Assembly: GCF_000507765.1 (NCBI RefSeq)
Contig: NZ_KI669401.1
Location: 558,001 to 622,000 of the forward strand
DNA: 64,000 nt
DNA from: Streptococcus parasanguinis CC87K
GTDB lineage: Bacteria; Bacillota; Bacilli; Lactobacillales; Streptococcaceae
Direction of reading: 5' to 3'
Below the pieces are notes generated by a model. That model worked only from the letters and a program-made list of their open reading frames with translations. It did no database searches and was not told the DNA's origin. Made by a program: the position numbers and the translations under genes. This document shows positions 7,495 through 15,524 of the stretch, piece by piece. The number at the start of each line of letters is the position of its first letter. The first letter of the stretch is position 1.

Positions 7495-8487
7495 TTATTC
7501 TTTATTATACGTTTTACGAATAGCATCTTTGATGCTTTCAACTGTTGGAATCATTGCATTTTCAAGGTTTTGTGCGTAAGGCATTGGCACATCTTCCCCC
7601 GCACAACGGCGGATTGGTGCATCCAAGTAATCAAATGCTTCTGATTCAGAGATAATAGCTGAAATTTCACCAATATAGCCACTTGTCTTGTGGGCATCAT
7701 TGACAAGAACTACTTTTCCTGTTTTCTTGACAGAATTAATGATGATCTCTTTATCGAGTGGGACCAAGGTACGTGGGTCTACTACTTCTACTGAGATGCC
7801 TTCTTCTGCCAATTCTTCAGCAGCTTGCATCACGCGACGAAGCATTTTTCCGTAGGTTACGACAGTGACATCAGTACCTTCGCGTTTGATTTCTCCGACA
7901 CCAAGTGGAATCGTGTAGTCTGGATCAACTGGCACTTCACCTTTTTGGTTGAATTCTGATTTGTACTCAAGAATGATAACGGGGTTGTTATCACGGATAG
8001 ATGACTTGAGAAGACCCTTCATATCCGCTGGCGTACCAGGAGCAACAACTTTCAAACCAGGAATATGAGTAAACCATGATTCCAAAGATTGGGAGTGTTG
8101 AGCTGCAGATCCAACTCCATTACCAGCAGCACAGCGAATGGTCATCGGCACTTGACCTTTACCACCAAACATGTAGCGAGTTTTAGCAGCTTGGTTGACA
8201 ATAGCATCCATGGCAATTACTGAGAAATCCATGAAGGTCATATCAACGATTGGGCGAAGTCCGGTCATGGCTGCACCTGCTGCTGCACCTGAAATCGCAG
8301 CCTCAGAAATCGGACAGTCACGGACACGTTCTGGACCGAATTCCTCCAGCATCCCTACAGAAGTACCGAAGTCTCCACCGAACACTCCGACATCTTCTCC
8401 CATCAACAATACATTTTCGTCGCGACGCATTTCCTCAGACATAGCAAGGATAATGGTATCGCGGAAAGACATTAATTTAGTTTCCAT
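7495..8487 (-). CDS. pdhB: Pyruvate/acetoin dehydrogenase E1 beta subunit
   Basis: This is the beta chain of the thiamine-diphosphate E1 heterotetramer that decarboxylates the 2-oxo acid (or acetoin) and passes the acyl group to lipoamide. At 330 aa it has the usual length; the N-terminal transketolase-like pyrimidine-binding domain (MGEDVGVFGGDFG, FMDF) is followed by the C-terminal transketolase domain (VVTYGKM, EVVDPRTLVPLD, GEDVPMPYA). It follows pdhA by 16 bp and is probably translated together with it. Enzyme choice between PDH and acetoin dehydrogenase cannot be made from the sequence; in streptococci this operon is the PDH. Confidence 0.94.
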   Translation of the reverse strand: METKLMSFRDTIILAMSEEMRRDENVLLMGEDVGVFGGDFGTSVGMLEEFGPERVRDCPISEAAISGAAAGAAMTGLRPIVDMTFMDFSVIAMDAIVNQAAKTRYMFGGKGQVPMTIRCAAGNGVGSAAQHSQSLESWFTHIPGLKVVAPGTPADMKGLLKSSIRDNNPVIILEYKSEFNQKGEVPVDPDYTIPLGVGEIKREGTDVTVVTYGKMLRRVMQAAEELAEEGISVEVVDPRTLVPLDKEIIINSVKKTGKVVLVNDAHKTSGYIGEISAIISESEAFDYLDAPIRRCAGEDVPMPYAQNLENAMIPTVESIKDAIRKTYNKE

Positions 8488-8503
8488 AATTCTCTACTCC
8501 CCC

Positions 8504-9472
8504 TTAGTCTGCGTAAATATCTTCGAAAGCTGATTCGAGTGGAGGGAATGGGCTTTCTTCCGCAAATTTCACTGAAGCTTCAACTGCTTCTTTTACTTCT
8601 TCTTGGATCTGATCCAATTCTTCTGCGCTCGCAATCTCATTTTCAAGGAGATACTTGCGAAGGTTTTCGATTGGATCTTTCTTCTTCCACTCTTCGACTT
8701 CTTCACGGGTCCGGTATTTACCAGGGTCAGATGAAGAGTGACCAAGCCAACGGTAAGTGACACTTTCAATCAAGACAGGGCCTTTACCAGAGCGGACGTG
8801 ATCGACTGCCTTCTTAAATCCTTCATAGACATCAATAACGTTGTTCCCATCAGGAATAAACATTCCAGGAATGCCATAAGCAGCGCTACGCTCATGGATA
8901 TGCTTCACATTGGTCATTTTCTTGATGTCAGCAGAGATTCCATAACCGTTATTGATACAGTAGAAAATTACTGGAAGATTCCAAATAGAAGCCATATTCA
9001 CCGCTTCGTGGAAAACACCTTCGTTGGTTGCGCCGTCCCCAAAGAAGCAGACGACAATCTTACCAGTCTTTTTCATTTGTTGTGTAAGGGCAGCACCTAC
9101 TGCAATCCCCATACCACCACCAACGATCCCGTTGGCACCAAGGTTACCGGCATCCAGGTCAGCAATATGCATAGAGCCACCTTTCCCTTTACAAGTACCC
9201 GTATACTTACCAAGGATCTCAGCCATCATGCCATTCAAATCGATTCCCTTAGCGATAGCTTGTCCGTGACCACGGTGGTTAGATGTCAGCAAATCATCAT
9301 CGTTCAAAGCCAACATAGCTCCAACATTGGCTGCTTCTTCCCCAACAGAAAAGTGCGTCATACCTGGCACTTTCCCTTTTTTTACTAACTGTGCAATTTT
9401 TAAGTCCATGCGACGGATTTCTTCCATTTTACGGAACATTTCCAATAAGAGACTTTTATCTAATGTTGCCAT
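8504..9472 (-). CDS. pdhA: Pyruvate/acetoin dehydrogenase E1 alpha subunit
   Basis: This 322-aa E1 alpha chain carries the thiamine diphosphate motif starting GDGATNEG and ending at the Asn pair of FYCINNGYG (about residues 143-175), plus KGKGGSMHI and the YRWLGHSSSDP phosphorylation-loop-like segment of the family. It is the first gene of the operon pdhA-pdhB-pdhC-pdhD-lplA and follows a strong vegetative promoter at 9509-9537. Pyruvate oxidation to acetyl-CoA is the expected role. Confidence 0.94.
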   Translation of the reverse strand: MATLDKSLLLEMFRKMEEIRRMDLKIAQLVKKGKVPGMTHFSVGEEAANVGAMLALNDDDLLTSNHRGHGQAIAKGIDLNGMMAEILGKYTGTCKGKGGSMHIADLDAGNLGANGIVGGGMGIAVGAALTQQMKKTGKIVVCFFGDGATNEGVFHEAVNMASIWNLPVIFYCINNGYGISADIKKMTNVKHIHERSAAYGIPGMFIPDGNNVIDVYEGFKKAVDHVRSGKGPVLIESVTYRWLGHSSSDPGKYRTREEVEEWKKKDPIENLRKYLLENEIASAEELDQIQEEVKEAVEASVKFAEESPFPPLESAFEDIYAD

Positions 9473-9508
9473 CTTTTCGCCCTTCTTAACATTTATTCAT
9501 TCATTTTT

Positions 9509-9537
9509 ATTCTAGCCAAAAATGAAAGCACTGTCAA
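9509..9537 (-). promoter_or_regulatory. pdh operon promoter
   Basis: On the minus strand, TTGACA (9537-9532) and TAGAAT (9514-9509) are 17 bp apart, 37 bp before the pdhA start. This is a near-consensus sigma-A promoter. Confidence 0.8.
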
Positions 9538-9652
9538 AAATAATGCTCAAATGATTTCACAAACTATATACCTTGGGGGGAGGTTTTATAAGCATTTTCA
9601 ACTTCAAATAAAATATTTCACAAACTTTTCTTTCATGGGATCGCATTAAAAA

Positions 9653-9684
9653 ATAAAAAACCGATAGGATCCTATCCTACCGGT
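9653..9684 (-). terminator. Terminator of ATP-grasp/esterase operon
   Basis: On the minus strand, ACCGGTAGGATAGGATCCTATCGGT is followed by T6 and an AT-rich tail, eight bases after the ATP-grasp gene stop. Confidence 0.8.
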
Positions 9685-9691
9685 CATCATC

Positions 9692-10858
9692 TTATGATTG
9701 GCGTTGACCAAAGTCATGAATCATTTGTTCCAATACTTCACGACTAGGTGTAGTAAGCATATAGAGGTAATCTCCCTGAAGTTCCGCAAAGGCCGCTGGC
9801 ATGTCTTTCTTGACACGGAATTGATCATTGTATTTAGCCAAAACTTCTTCCTCTGACAGAGTATAAGCTGCATTGGCACGACGAGAAGTTGCCAAGCAAT
9901 AAAGGGGCTCAAACTCAGAAGCTGGGAAAGGTTCTCCTGCTACGATGGCAGCATAGCCACGGTACAAATCAATTGAGTGAGCATAGTTGTAGACATCAAT
10001 GGTAAAGCCACCTGCAGGACGATTGTTGTACTCGATCGCAATATAGTCATCCCCATCGCGGAAGAACTCAATGTGGAAGAAACGTTCCTTCATGCCAAAG
10101 GCCTTGACAATGGCTTCCCCGTATTGACGCAATTTTGGATCCATCTCTTTAAGGACATAATAAGAGTTGTCCATCTTGTAGAGCATCAAATCGAGTGGCG
10201 TATAAGCATAGTCAAAAGTCGTTGAAAAGACAATGTTGCCATCGCGATCGACCAGACCATCAAAGGTACAAATCTCGCTAGAAGTGACGAATTTCTCAAA
10301 GAAGTACTCTGTATGGCCATCCCACTCAGCCTTGAAATGGTCCACATCTTCTGGCGTTTCGATCTTGAAGGTTGCTGCTGCTCCCACTCCATTATCAGGC
10401 TTAGCAATCAATGGCAACCCAATCTTCTTCACAGCCTTATCAATGTCTTTTTCTGTTTTAACTACTGCACCAGGTACGACTGGGACTCCAGCCTTCTTGA
10501 AGAGTTTCTTCATTTCTGATTTGAACTTGGTTTTCTTCAGATCTTTTGGCTTAGCGCCGAATACATTGAATTGCTCCCGAAGCGCCGCATCCAATTCCAA
10601 CCAGTACTCATTGTGGGATTCGATACGGTCGATTGGACCATGTTTGTAAAAGAGAAAGGCTACCGCACGCTTCACTTCATCCAGATTTTCCAAATTTTCA
10701 ACACGGAAATATTCTGTTAAGCTGTTGCGCAAAGACTCATCTAACTGTTCATATGGCTCTTGACCAATTCCCAAGACAGTGATCCCTTTATTAGCCAACT
10801 CGATTGTAAATTGTTGGAAGTTTTGTGGGTAATATGGTGAAATAACGATATAATTCAT
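9692..10858 (-). CDS. ATP-grasp domain protein, carbamoyl-phosphate-synthase-like
   Basis: This 388-aa soluble protein has the ATP-grasp fold used by ligases that make an acyl phosphate and join it to an amine. An N-terminal pre-ATP-grasp domain (1-110, with a Rossmann-like start) precedes the nucleotide-binding part (PLIAKPDNGVGAAAT around 155-168) and the metal-binding IEYNNRPAGG segment (about 276-285). It is often annotated as carbamoyl phosphate synthase-like, but it has neither duplicated halves nor pyrimidine gene neighbours. It is last in an operon with two esterases (gaps of 21 and 30 bp). A peptide- or amide-forming ligase paired with hydrolases is plausible; the substrate is unknown. 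Confidence 0.8.
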   Translation of the reverse strand: MNYIVISPYYPQNFQQFTIELANKGITVLGIGQEPYEQLDESLRNSLTEYFRVENLENLDEVKRAVAFLFYKHGPIDRIESHNEYWLELDAALREQFNVFGAKPKDLKKTKFKSEMKKLFKKAGVPVVPGAVVKTEKDIDKAVKKIGLPLIAKPDNGVGAAATFKIETPEDVDHFKAEWDGHTEYFFEKFVTSSEICTFDGLVDRDGNIVFSTTFDYAYTPLDLMLYKMDNSYYVLKEMDPKLRQYGEAIVKAFGMKERFFHIEFFRDGDDYIAIEYNNRPAGGFTIDVYNYAHSIDLYRGYAAIVAGEPFPASEFEPLYCLATSRRANAAYTLSEEEVLAKYNDQFRVKKDMPAAFAELQGDYLYMLTTPSREVLEQMIHDFGQRQS

Positions 10859-10879
10859 TGAGGTCTCCTCCCTTTTTAC

Positions 10880-11620
10880 TTATAGATGCATTTGGTCTAG
10901 GAAATAAGGCATTTGTTTGCGCCACCATTCCCAATCGTGGGCGACATCATGTCCCCATTCAGCGAACCATGCAGGAATATTTTTGTGATCAAAGGCTTCT
11001 TTCAGTTTGTAGAAAGATGGAAGTCCATCTTGTTCCCAAGCCCCTAAACCAGTACAAACAACGATTTCCGCCTGACGGTAACGATCGATAAACCAGCCAT
11101 CATTTTGGTTCCAAATATAATCAGATGGCGAGTTTTGGTAAATGGCTTCATCGCCTCCAAAGTCACCAACGAAGAAACGAGCGTCATAGACACCACTCAA
11201 AGCAATCACTTTGTTGAAGACATCTGGATGTTGCAAGAAGAAATTGAGCGCGTGGTAGGCTCCCATAGAGCAACCAGTTGTCATCATTGGATCAAACCAG
11301 CCTGTTTTGTGTTTGATAAAAGGAATGGCTTCTTCAATCACATAGCGTTCATACGCTCGGTGCATTTCGGCACGATCGTGAGGATTCTTCCAGTTACAAA
11401 GCCAGCTATCACTATCCACACTAGAAAGGGTAAAGAATTGAACCCGTCCTTCTTCAAAAAACTGAGCACAAGCATCAATCATACCAAAGTCATAGTACTC
11501 GTTATGGCTTCCACCTGATGAAGCGAAGACCACAACAGGAATACCAGCATGTCCATAGCGGTTCAGATACATTTCACGGTTGAGTTGGCCACTCCAGTGG
11601 CTTAAATGTTCAATATTCAT
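10880..11620 (-). CDS. Alpha/beta-hydrolase, esterase D-like
   Basis: This cytosolic 246-aa hydrolase has the nucleophile elbow GCSMG (Ser118) and a C-terminal catalytic His in EWGHDVAHDW (His224 or His228). It resembles the esterase D/EstA-type family that acts on acyl esters or S-formylglutathione-like substrates. No signal peptide is present. It sits between the second esterase and the ATP-grasp gene in one transcription unit, so its product probably shares a pathway with them. Confidence 0.8.
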   Translation of the reverse strand: MNIEHLSHWSGQLNREMYLNRYGHAGIPVVVFASSGGSHNEYYDFGMIDACAQFFEEGRVQFFTLSSVDSDSWLCNWKNPHDRAEMHRAYERYVIEEAIPFIKHKTGWFDPMMTTGCSMGAYHALNFFLQHPDVFNKVIALSGVYDARFFVGDFGGDEAIYQNSPSDYIWNQNDGWFIDRYRQAEIVVCTGLGAWEQDGLPSFYKLKEAFDHKNIPAWFAEWGHDVAHDWEWWRKQMPYFLDQMHL

Positions 11621-11650
11621 AAGTTTCCTCTTTCCTTTATTTACAGTCTA

Positions 11651-12478
11651 TTAATCCCAATTTTCAGCCAAAAAGCGAAGGCATTCTGGTAGGTGCTCTG
11701 CCCACGCTTCTTCATGGTGAATAGCACCGGATTGAATCCGAATGGCAATATTTTCCAAAGCCACCCCTTGTTGAATGACGTCGTGATAGTAACGAAGGGA
11801 TGAATCAATATAGGCTTGCTTGATGTTTCCTGCCATTAGGGTTTTATCTGTATCATCCGCCTCTTCAGTCCCCACATAGATGTAGATCCGTTGGTCTGAA
11901 TATAATTTTTTACGTTCGATATAATCTTTGAAGGCATCTTGGTGCAACCAGTTAGCAGAGGAGAAGACTCCCAGACAACCGATTTGATCTTGGTACTCTA
12001 AGCCCAAAAATTGGGTAATATTCCCACCCAAGGAAGAACCAATCATGGCCGTATGTTCTCGATCAGCAAGTGTTCGGTATTCTTGGTCGATAAAAGGTTT
12101 CACCACCTCCATGACAAATTCGCCGTACTCAACTCCCTTACCGCCAAATTGCATTCCGGGAATATTAGATTCCTTGTATTTCCAGGCAGAGTATTCATTC
12201 ATGCGTTGGAAACCATCATTATCGATCGCAACGACAATCATGCGACTAATATCGGGATTCCGCTTAATGGCTGGAATCACCTTCCAGGAATGACCCGCAT
12301 AAGCTTCCTTGCTATACAAAACGTTTTGCCCATCGTGGAAATAAACAACTGGATAACGTCTGTCTGTATCCGTTTCATAATTCTTAGGTAATAAGACTCG
12401 CACACGACGGAGTTTTCCGGTATAAGGCACTTTCAACTCGTGTGTCTTCATATCTAAATAAAAATAGGATTTGTTCAT
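11651..12478 (-). CDS. Alpha/beta-hydrolase, esterase family
   Basis: This 275-aa esterase D-type hydrolase has the nucleophile elbow GSSLG (Ser149), an early YFHDGQNVL segment typical of enterochelin-esterase-like folds, and a likely catalytic His near IHHEEAWAEH (about 253-262). No signal peptide is seen. It is first in the operon with a second esterase and an ATP-grasp enzyme. Two related but divergent hydrolases side by side suggest two related ester substrates, or one synthetic and one degradative branch (inference). Confidence 0.8.
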   Translation of the reverse strand: MNKSYFYLDMKTHELKVPYTGKLRRVRVLLPKNYETDTDRRYPVVYFHDGQNVLYSKEAYAGHSWKVIPAIKRNPDISRMIVVAIDNDGFQRMNEYSAWKYKESNIPGMQFGGKGVEYGEFVMEVVKPFIDQEYRTLADREHTAMIGSSLGGNITQFLGLEYQDQIGCLGVFSSANWLHQDAFKDYIERKKLYSDQRIYIYVGTEEADDTDKTLMAGNIKQAYIDSSLRYYHDVIQQGVALENIAIRIQSGAIHHEEAWAEHLPECLRFLAENWD

Positions 12479-12512
12479 TGTCAGAAAACTCTCTATATTC
12501 TAAATTTTATTC

Positions 12513-12518
12513 ATTATA
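12513..12518 (-). promoter_or_regulatory. Extended -10 for esterase operon
   Basis: TG-G-TATAAT on the minus strand, 35 bp before the esterase start. The -35 region is weak, as is common with extended -10 elements. Confidence 0.55.
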
Positions 12519-12531
12519 CCATTTTTAGAAG

Positions 12532-12560
12532 AAAAAGTCTGGATTTTCTCCAAACTTTTT
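12532..12560 (-). terminator. trmFO terminator
   Basis: AAAAAGTTTGGA-gaaa-TCCAGACTTTTT on the minus strand, 12 bases after the trmFO stop. Confidence 0.75.
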
Positions 12561-12571
12561 CCTTTCTTGAG

Positions 12572-13906
12572 TTATTTTTCCATAAACTGAGCCAAATCTT
12601 GTAAAGAACGTTCGGCAATTTTCTCATACCGTTCCTTTTTATCTCGAATGCGTGGTCCTTCCAGCTCCTTGATAATTCCAAAATTGACATTCATCGGTTG
12701 GAAATGCTTGCTGTCGGTATGGGTAATATAGTGAGCCAGGCTTCCGATAGCTGTCGTTTCAGGGAAAATCGCTGCTTCTTCTCCTTTGAAAAGGCGAGCT
12801 GCATTGATTCCAGCTACCAAACCTGAGGCTGCTGACTCAACATAGCCTTCTACCCCTGTCATTTGGCCTGCAAAGAAGAGGTTCGGTTGTTTCTTAGAAC
12901 GGTAGGTTTGTTCAAGCAGATTTGGAGAATCCATGTAGGAATTGCGGTGCATGACTCCGTATCTGACAAACTCCGCATGTTCCAAACCTGGAATCATTTG
13001 GAAGACCCGTTTTTGTTCGCCCCATTTAAGGTGAGTTTGGAAGCCAACGATATTGTAGAGGCTGGCAGCCGCATTGTCTTGGCGCAACTGAACGACTGCA
13101 TAGGGTGTCTTAAACTCCCCATCACGTGGCCCTTTGTAATCATCTGGATACTCGAGTCCAACTGGCTTCATAGGGCCATAGAGCATAGTTTTGATGCCAC
13201 GTTTGGCCATGACTTCAATGGGCATACAACCTTCAAAATACTTTTCTTTTTCAAAAGAGTTGAGCGGGGCTTCTTCTGCATTGACCAAGGCCTCGTGAAA
13301 ATCCATAAATTCTTGTTTGGTCATTGGGCAGTTGAGATAGGCCGCTTCTCCCTTGTCATAACGAGACTTGAGGTAAACCTTGTTCATATCGACAGTATTG
13401 ACATCGATAATAGGAGCTGCTGCATCATAGAAATAGAAACCATCGCCACCATTAAGGGCATGGATCTTTTCCGCCAAGGCATCGCTGGTTAGAGGCCCTG
13501 TTGCGACCACTGTGATGGCATCTGTCGGCAATTCCGTAATTTCATCGCGAATGACTTCAATGAGCGGGTGTTGGGACACCTTCTCCGTCACTCGACTAGC
13601 AAAACCTTCTCGGTCCACAGCAAGTGCTCCACCAGCTGGTACACGAGTCGCTTCAGCTGCTTCAAGAATGACAGAACCCAGACGGCGCATTTCTTCCTTG
13701 AGGAGCCCGACAGCATTGGTGAGAGAATCTCCCCGAAGAGAGTTGGAACACACTAACTCAGCAAAGTTATCTGTTTTGTGTTGCGGAGTTGATTTGACCC
13801 CGCGCATTTCGTAAAGCTTGACCGGAATACCCTGTTGGGCAATCTGATAAGCTGCCTCTGAGCCGGCGAGGCCTGCACCGATCACATTGATATAAGATTG
13901 AGACAT
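12572..13906 (-). CDS. trmFO: tRNA uridine-54 C5-methyltransferase TrmFO
   Basis: TrmFO makes ribothymidine at position 54 of the tRNA T-loop using methylenetetrahydrofolate and FAD. The ATG at 13906 gives 444 aa, the usual length, and begins just before the FAD motif [17 protein letters not shown] (about residues 6-22); a start 19 codons upstream would add a poorly conserved leader. Family segments [23 protein letters not shown] and [12 protein letters not shown] are present. The gene has its own extended -10 and terminator. The folate it uses links it to the folA and thyA genes elsewhere in the window. Confidence 0.95.
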   Translation of the reverse strand: MSQSYINVIGAGLAGSEAAYQIAQQGIPVKLYEMRGVKSTPQHKTDNFAELVCSNSLRGDSLTNAVGLLKEEMRRLGSVILEAAEATRVPAGGALAVDREGFASRVTEKVSQHPLIEVIRDEITELPTDAITVVATGPLTSDALAEKIHALNGGDGFYFYDAAAPIIDVNTVDMNKVYLKSRYDKGEAAYLNCPMTKQEFMDFHEALVNAEEAPLNSFEKEKYFEGCMPIEVMAKRGIKTMLYGPMKPVGLEYPDDYKGPRDGEFKTPYAVVQLRQDNAAASLYNIVGFQTHLKWGEQKRVFQMIPGLEHAEFVRYGVMHRNSYMDSPNLLEQTYRSKKQPNLFFAGQMTGVEGYVESAASGLVAGINAARLFKGEEAAIFPETTAIGSLAHYITHTDSKHFQPMNVNFGIIKELEGPRIRDKKERYEKIAERSLQDLAQFMEK

Positions 13907-13923
13907 GACACTAATACCTCTTT

Positions 13924-13959
13924 GGGTATCAAAACACCTCACTGAACTGTTAGACACCC
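13924..13959 (-). promoter_or_regulatory. Leader hairpin before trmFO
   Basis: GGGTGTC and GATACCC (minus strand) can pair around a 22-base loop that holds a second short stem (AACA/TGTT). It ends about 18 bases before the start codon, next to the AGAGG ribosome site. There is no T-tract. Confidence 0.4.
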
Positions 13960-13988
13960 ACAAATCTTTCTAATTTTCTACTTGGTCC

Positions 13989-13994
13989 ATTATA
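13989..13994 (-). promoter_or_regulatory. Extended -10 for trmFO
   Basis: TG-G-TATAAT on the minus strand, 83 bp before the trmFO start, just downstream of the DUF3307 terminator. Confidence 0.5.
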
Positions 13995-14011
13995 CCAAAA
14001 AGCCAAGTAAA

Positions 14012-14040
14012 AAGACAGGGAGGCTTTTCCTTCCTGTCTT
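14012..14040 (-). terminator. Terminator of satD-DUF3307 operon
   Basis: AAGACAGG-AAGG and CCTC-CCTGTCTT pair on the minus strand and are followed by TTTTTAC. It begins 20 bases after the DUF3307 stop. Confidence 0.75.
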
Positions 14041-14060
14041 AGACTTTACTATTTATTTTC

Positions 14061-14765
14061 TTATAGACACAACCAAGCTGCTAAGAGGGCAGATAGGATA
14101 CTGAACAAGGACCCGATCAAGTAATACTCCGCAAAGGCTGGATCCTCCGAAATTTTATTGTAGCGAGCGATGGACTTGGCAGTAAAGACTAGGCCGATCG
14201 AAGCAAATTGCCCATAGATGAGACAGGCACCAATCACCAAACGCTCTAAAAAGCCAATCATGGAACCAGCCCCAGTGATCGTATCCATTTTCTTCTTGCT
14301 GGTGGGTTGATACTTGGCAAACAGAATTTTAAAGGCAATATTGCTTGGTTTCCCAACTAGGAGAACATAAAAAATTAGATTTAAAGTGTCCAGAGGCAGA
14401 TAGGTCGAACCATTCTTCGCTCCTAAAAGGACTAGATACGTCAAGATGCCGATATGCAAGACTTGATCCAAGACAAAGGTCCAGGCGGTTGGTAATTTCA
14501 ATCCCTTCTGCACGATCGGTTTTAAGAAATCTATTCCAGCATGAGTCAGTAAAATGACCAAGCAAATCCACCACAAATCTAGATGACAGAGAGAAACCAC
14601 GATCAGAGGCAGAGCTACATATAGAATGTGAAGCCCGAGCACCTTCTTATCCTGATCCTTGCGATCCGCCATCTTCTGACTTTGAAAATAATAATCCGAT
14701 AACAAATGACAAATCAACAAAAGGATCAAGTATGGATTCGTTACGATACTAGACAATCCGCTCAT
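14061..14765 (-). CDS. DUF3307 integral membrane protein
   Basis: This 234-aa protein is strongly hydrophobic, with about six or seven membrane segments. Early polar landmarks are CHLLSDYYFQSQKMADRKDQ (about 19-38), typical of the DUF3307 family, and a central HAGIDFLKPIV. The function is unknown. It overlaps the 3' end of satD by 17 bp, so the two are translationally coupled, and the pair recurs in Firmicutes. Carrying His and Asp residues at membrane edges, it might be a transporter, a sensor or a membrane effector for SatD (inference). Confidence 0.75.
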   Translation of the reverse strand: MSGLSSIVTNPYLILLLICHLLSDYYFQSQKMADRKDQDKKVLGLHILYVALPLIVVSLCHLDLWWICLVILLTHAGIDFLKPIVQKGLKLPTAWTFVLDQVLHIGILTYLVLLGAKNGSTYLPLDTLNLIFYVLLVGKPSNIAFKILFAKYQPTSKKKMDTITGAGSMIGFLERLVIGACLIYGQFASIGLVFTAKSIARYNKISEDPAFAEYYLIGSLFSILSALLAAWLCL

Positions 14766-15426
14766 GGGCCTCTCCTTTCTCTAAGCTATGAATACAAGCT
14801 AGTGTTGCTGCTCGTCCCCGTAAATAAACACGAATACTGCTACTCTTTAAGCGCTTGGACAGAGCACTTGGGTTAAGCCCTAGCGATTGGGCCAAATCTT
14901 GCTGACTAAAGGTTTCACTATAGACAGATCTCTTTAGCAGATTGAGCAGGATCTCTTCCTGACTCTCTCTCCAGCCCGAACGTATGGCCTCTCCAGAAGC
15001 GATGAGCGCATTCACCACTAAGTCCTGGCTGTCATTACCGCTCAAAAAATAGATCTGGGTATTGCCATAATCATTTTTCTGATGGACCAGATTAATGGCT
15101 GCGCGTGCATTCCAATAGGCCGGTCCATCTGCACCGATACTTTGCAGGGGATCGATATCCGTTACAATCTCCCCGAGGCCAATGCCGAAACGAAGTTGAG
15201 TCGGCTTTAGTTCTGAACGCAGGGTATCAATGATTTGAAAAACCGGAGCCTCCACTTTTAAAAGCGCCTGAAACTCATCGCCCAAAGTTAAGGTAAAAGC
15301 CGATGCTAGGCAGTTTTTAAAAAGCTCATTGATCTTTTGAAGAGTTTTTTCCAATTGTTTTTGCAGGTCAAAACGTTCTTGTACGGTTTTGGAATCAATG
15401 ACATCTGCAATCAAAGCAAGATACAT
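14749..15426 (-). CDS. SatD family protein: palm-like domain plus HTH
   Basis: This 225-aa SatD-family protein is named after the sat (secretion and acid tolerance) locus of S. mutans; its biochemical role is not established. What I see: an N-terminal stretch with Asp8 (ALIADVIDS), then TLGDEFQALL with Gly49-Asp50, then RFGIGLGE (79-86) and GADGPAYWNAR (98-108). The order Asp / GD / GIxxGE / Gly-Asn-Arg recalls the palm domain of class III nucleotidyl cyclases and GGDEF enzymes, though the Asn-Arg spacing differs. Residues about 172-195 (SQQDLAQSLGLNPSALSKRL) form a helix-turn-helix. AAGGAGG precedes the ATG by seven bases. The HTH and repeated boxes at the promoter suggest autoregulation. 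Confidence 0.8.
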   Translation of the reverse strand: MYLALIADVIDSKTVQERFDLQKQLEKTLQKINELFKNCLASAFTLTLGDEFQALLKVEAPVFQIIDTLRSELKPTQLRFGIGLGEIVTDIDPLQSIGADGPAYWNARAAINLVHQKNDYGNTQIYFLSGNDSQDLVVNALIASGEAIRSGWRESQEEILLNLLKRSVYSETFSQQDLAQSLGLNPSALSKRLKSSSIRVYLRGRAATLACIHSLEKGEAHERIV

Positions 15427-15441
15427 ATGCTCACCTCCTTG

Positions 15442-15515
15442 TGTCTATTATAACGAAAAAAACGAAAAATGTCTATTATAACAGACATTTATAAAAATTG
15501 CTGTTATAATAGACA
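15442..15515 (-). promoter_or_regulatory. satD promoter with three copies of a 13-bp box
   Basis: TGTCTATTATAAC occurs exactly at 15442-15454 and 15470-15482 and in reverse at 15503-15515. The middle copy extends to an 18-bp near-palindrome (15470-15487). On the minus strand the middle copy gives TAGACA (15475-15470) as -35, and the first gives TATAAT (15452-15447) as -10, spaced exactly 17 bp. A factor bound to the boxes would therefore control the promoter. The predicted transcript starts almost at the ribosome site, leaving a very short leader. Confidence 0.75.
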
Positions 15516-15524
15516 TTTAATAAC

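Noticed and set aside
8738-9388. 216-aa plus-strand frame opposite pdhA
   Set aside because: It is antisense to the strongly conserved pdhA, has no ribosome site or family motif, and its codons reflect the opposite strand.
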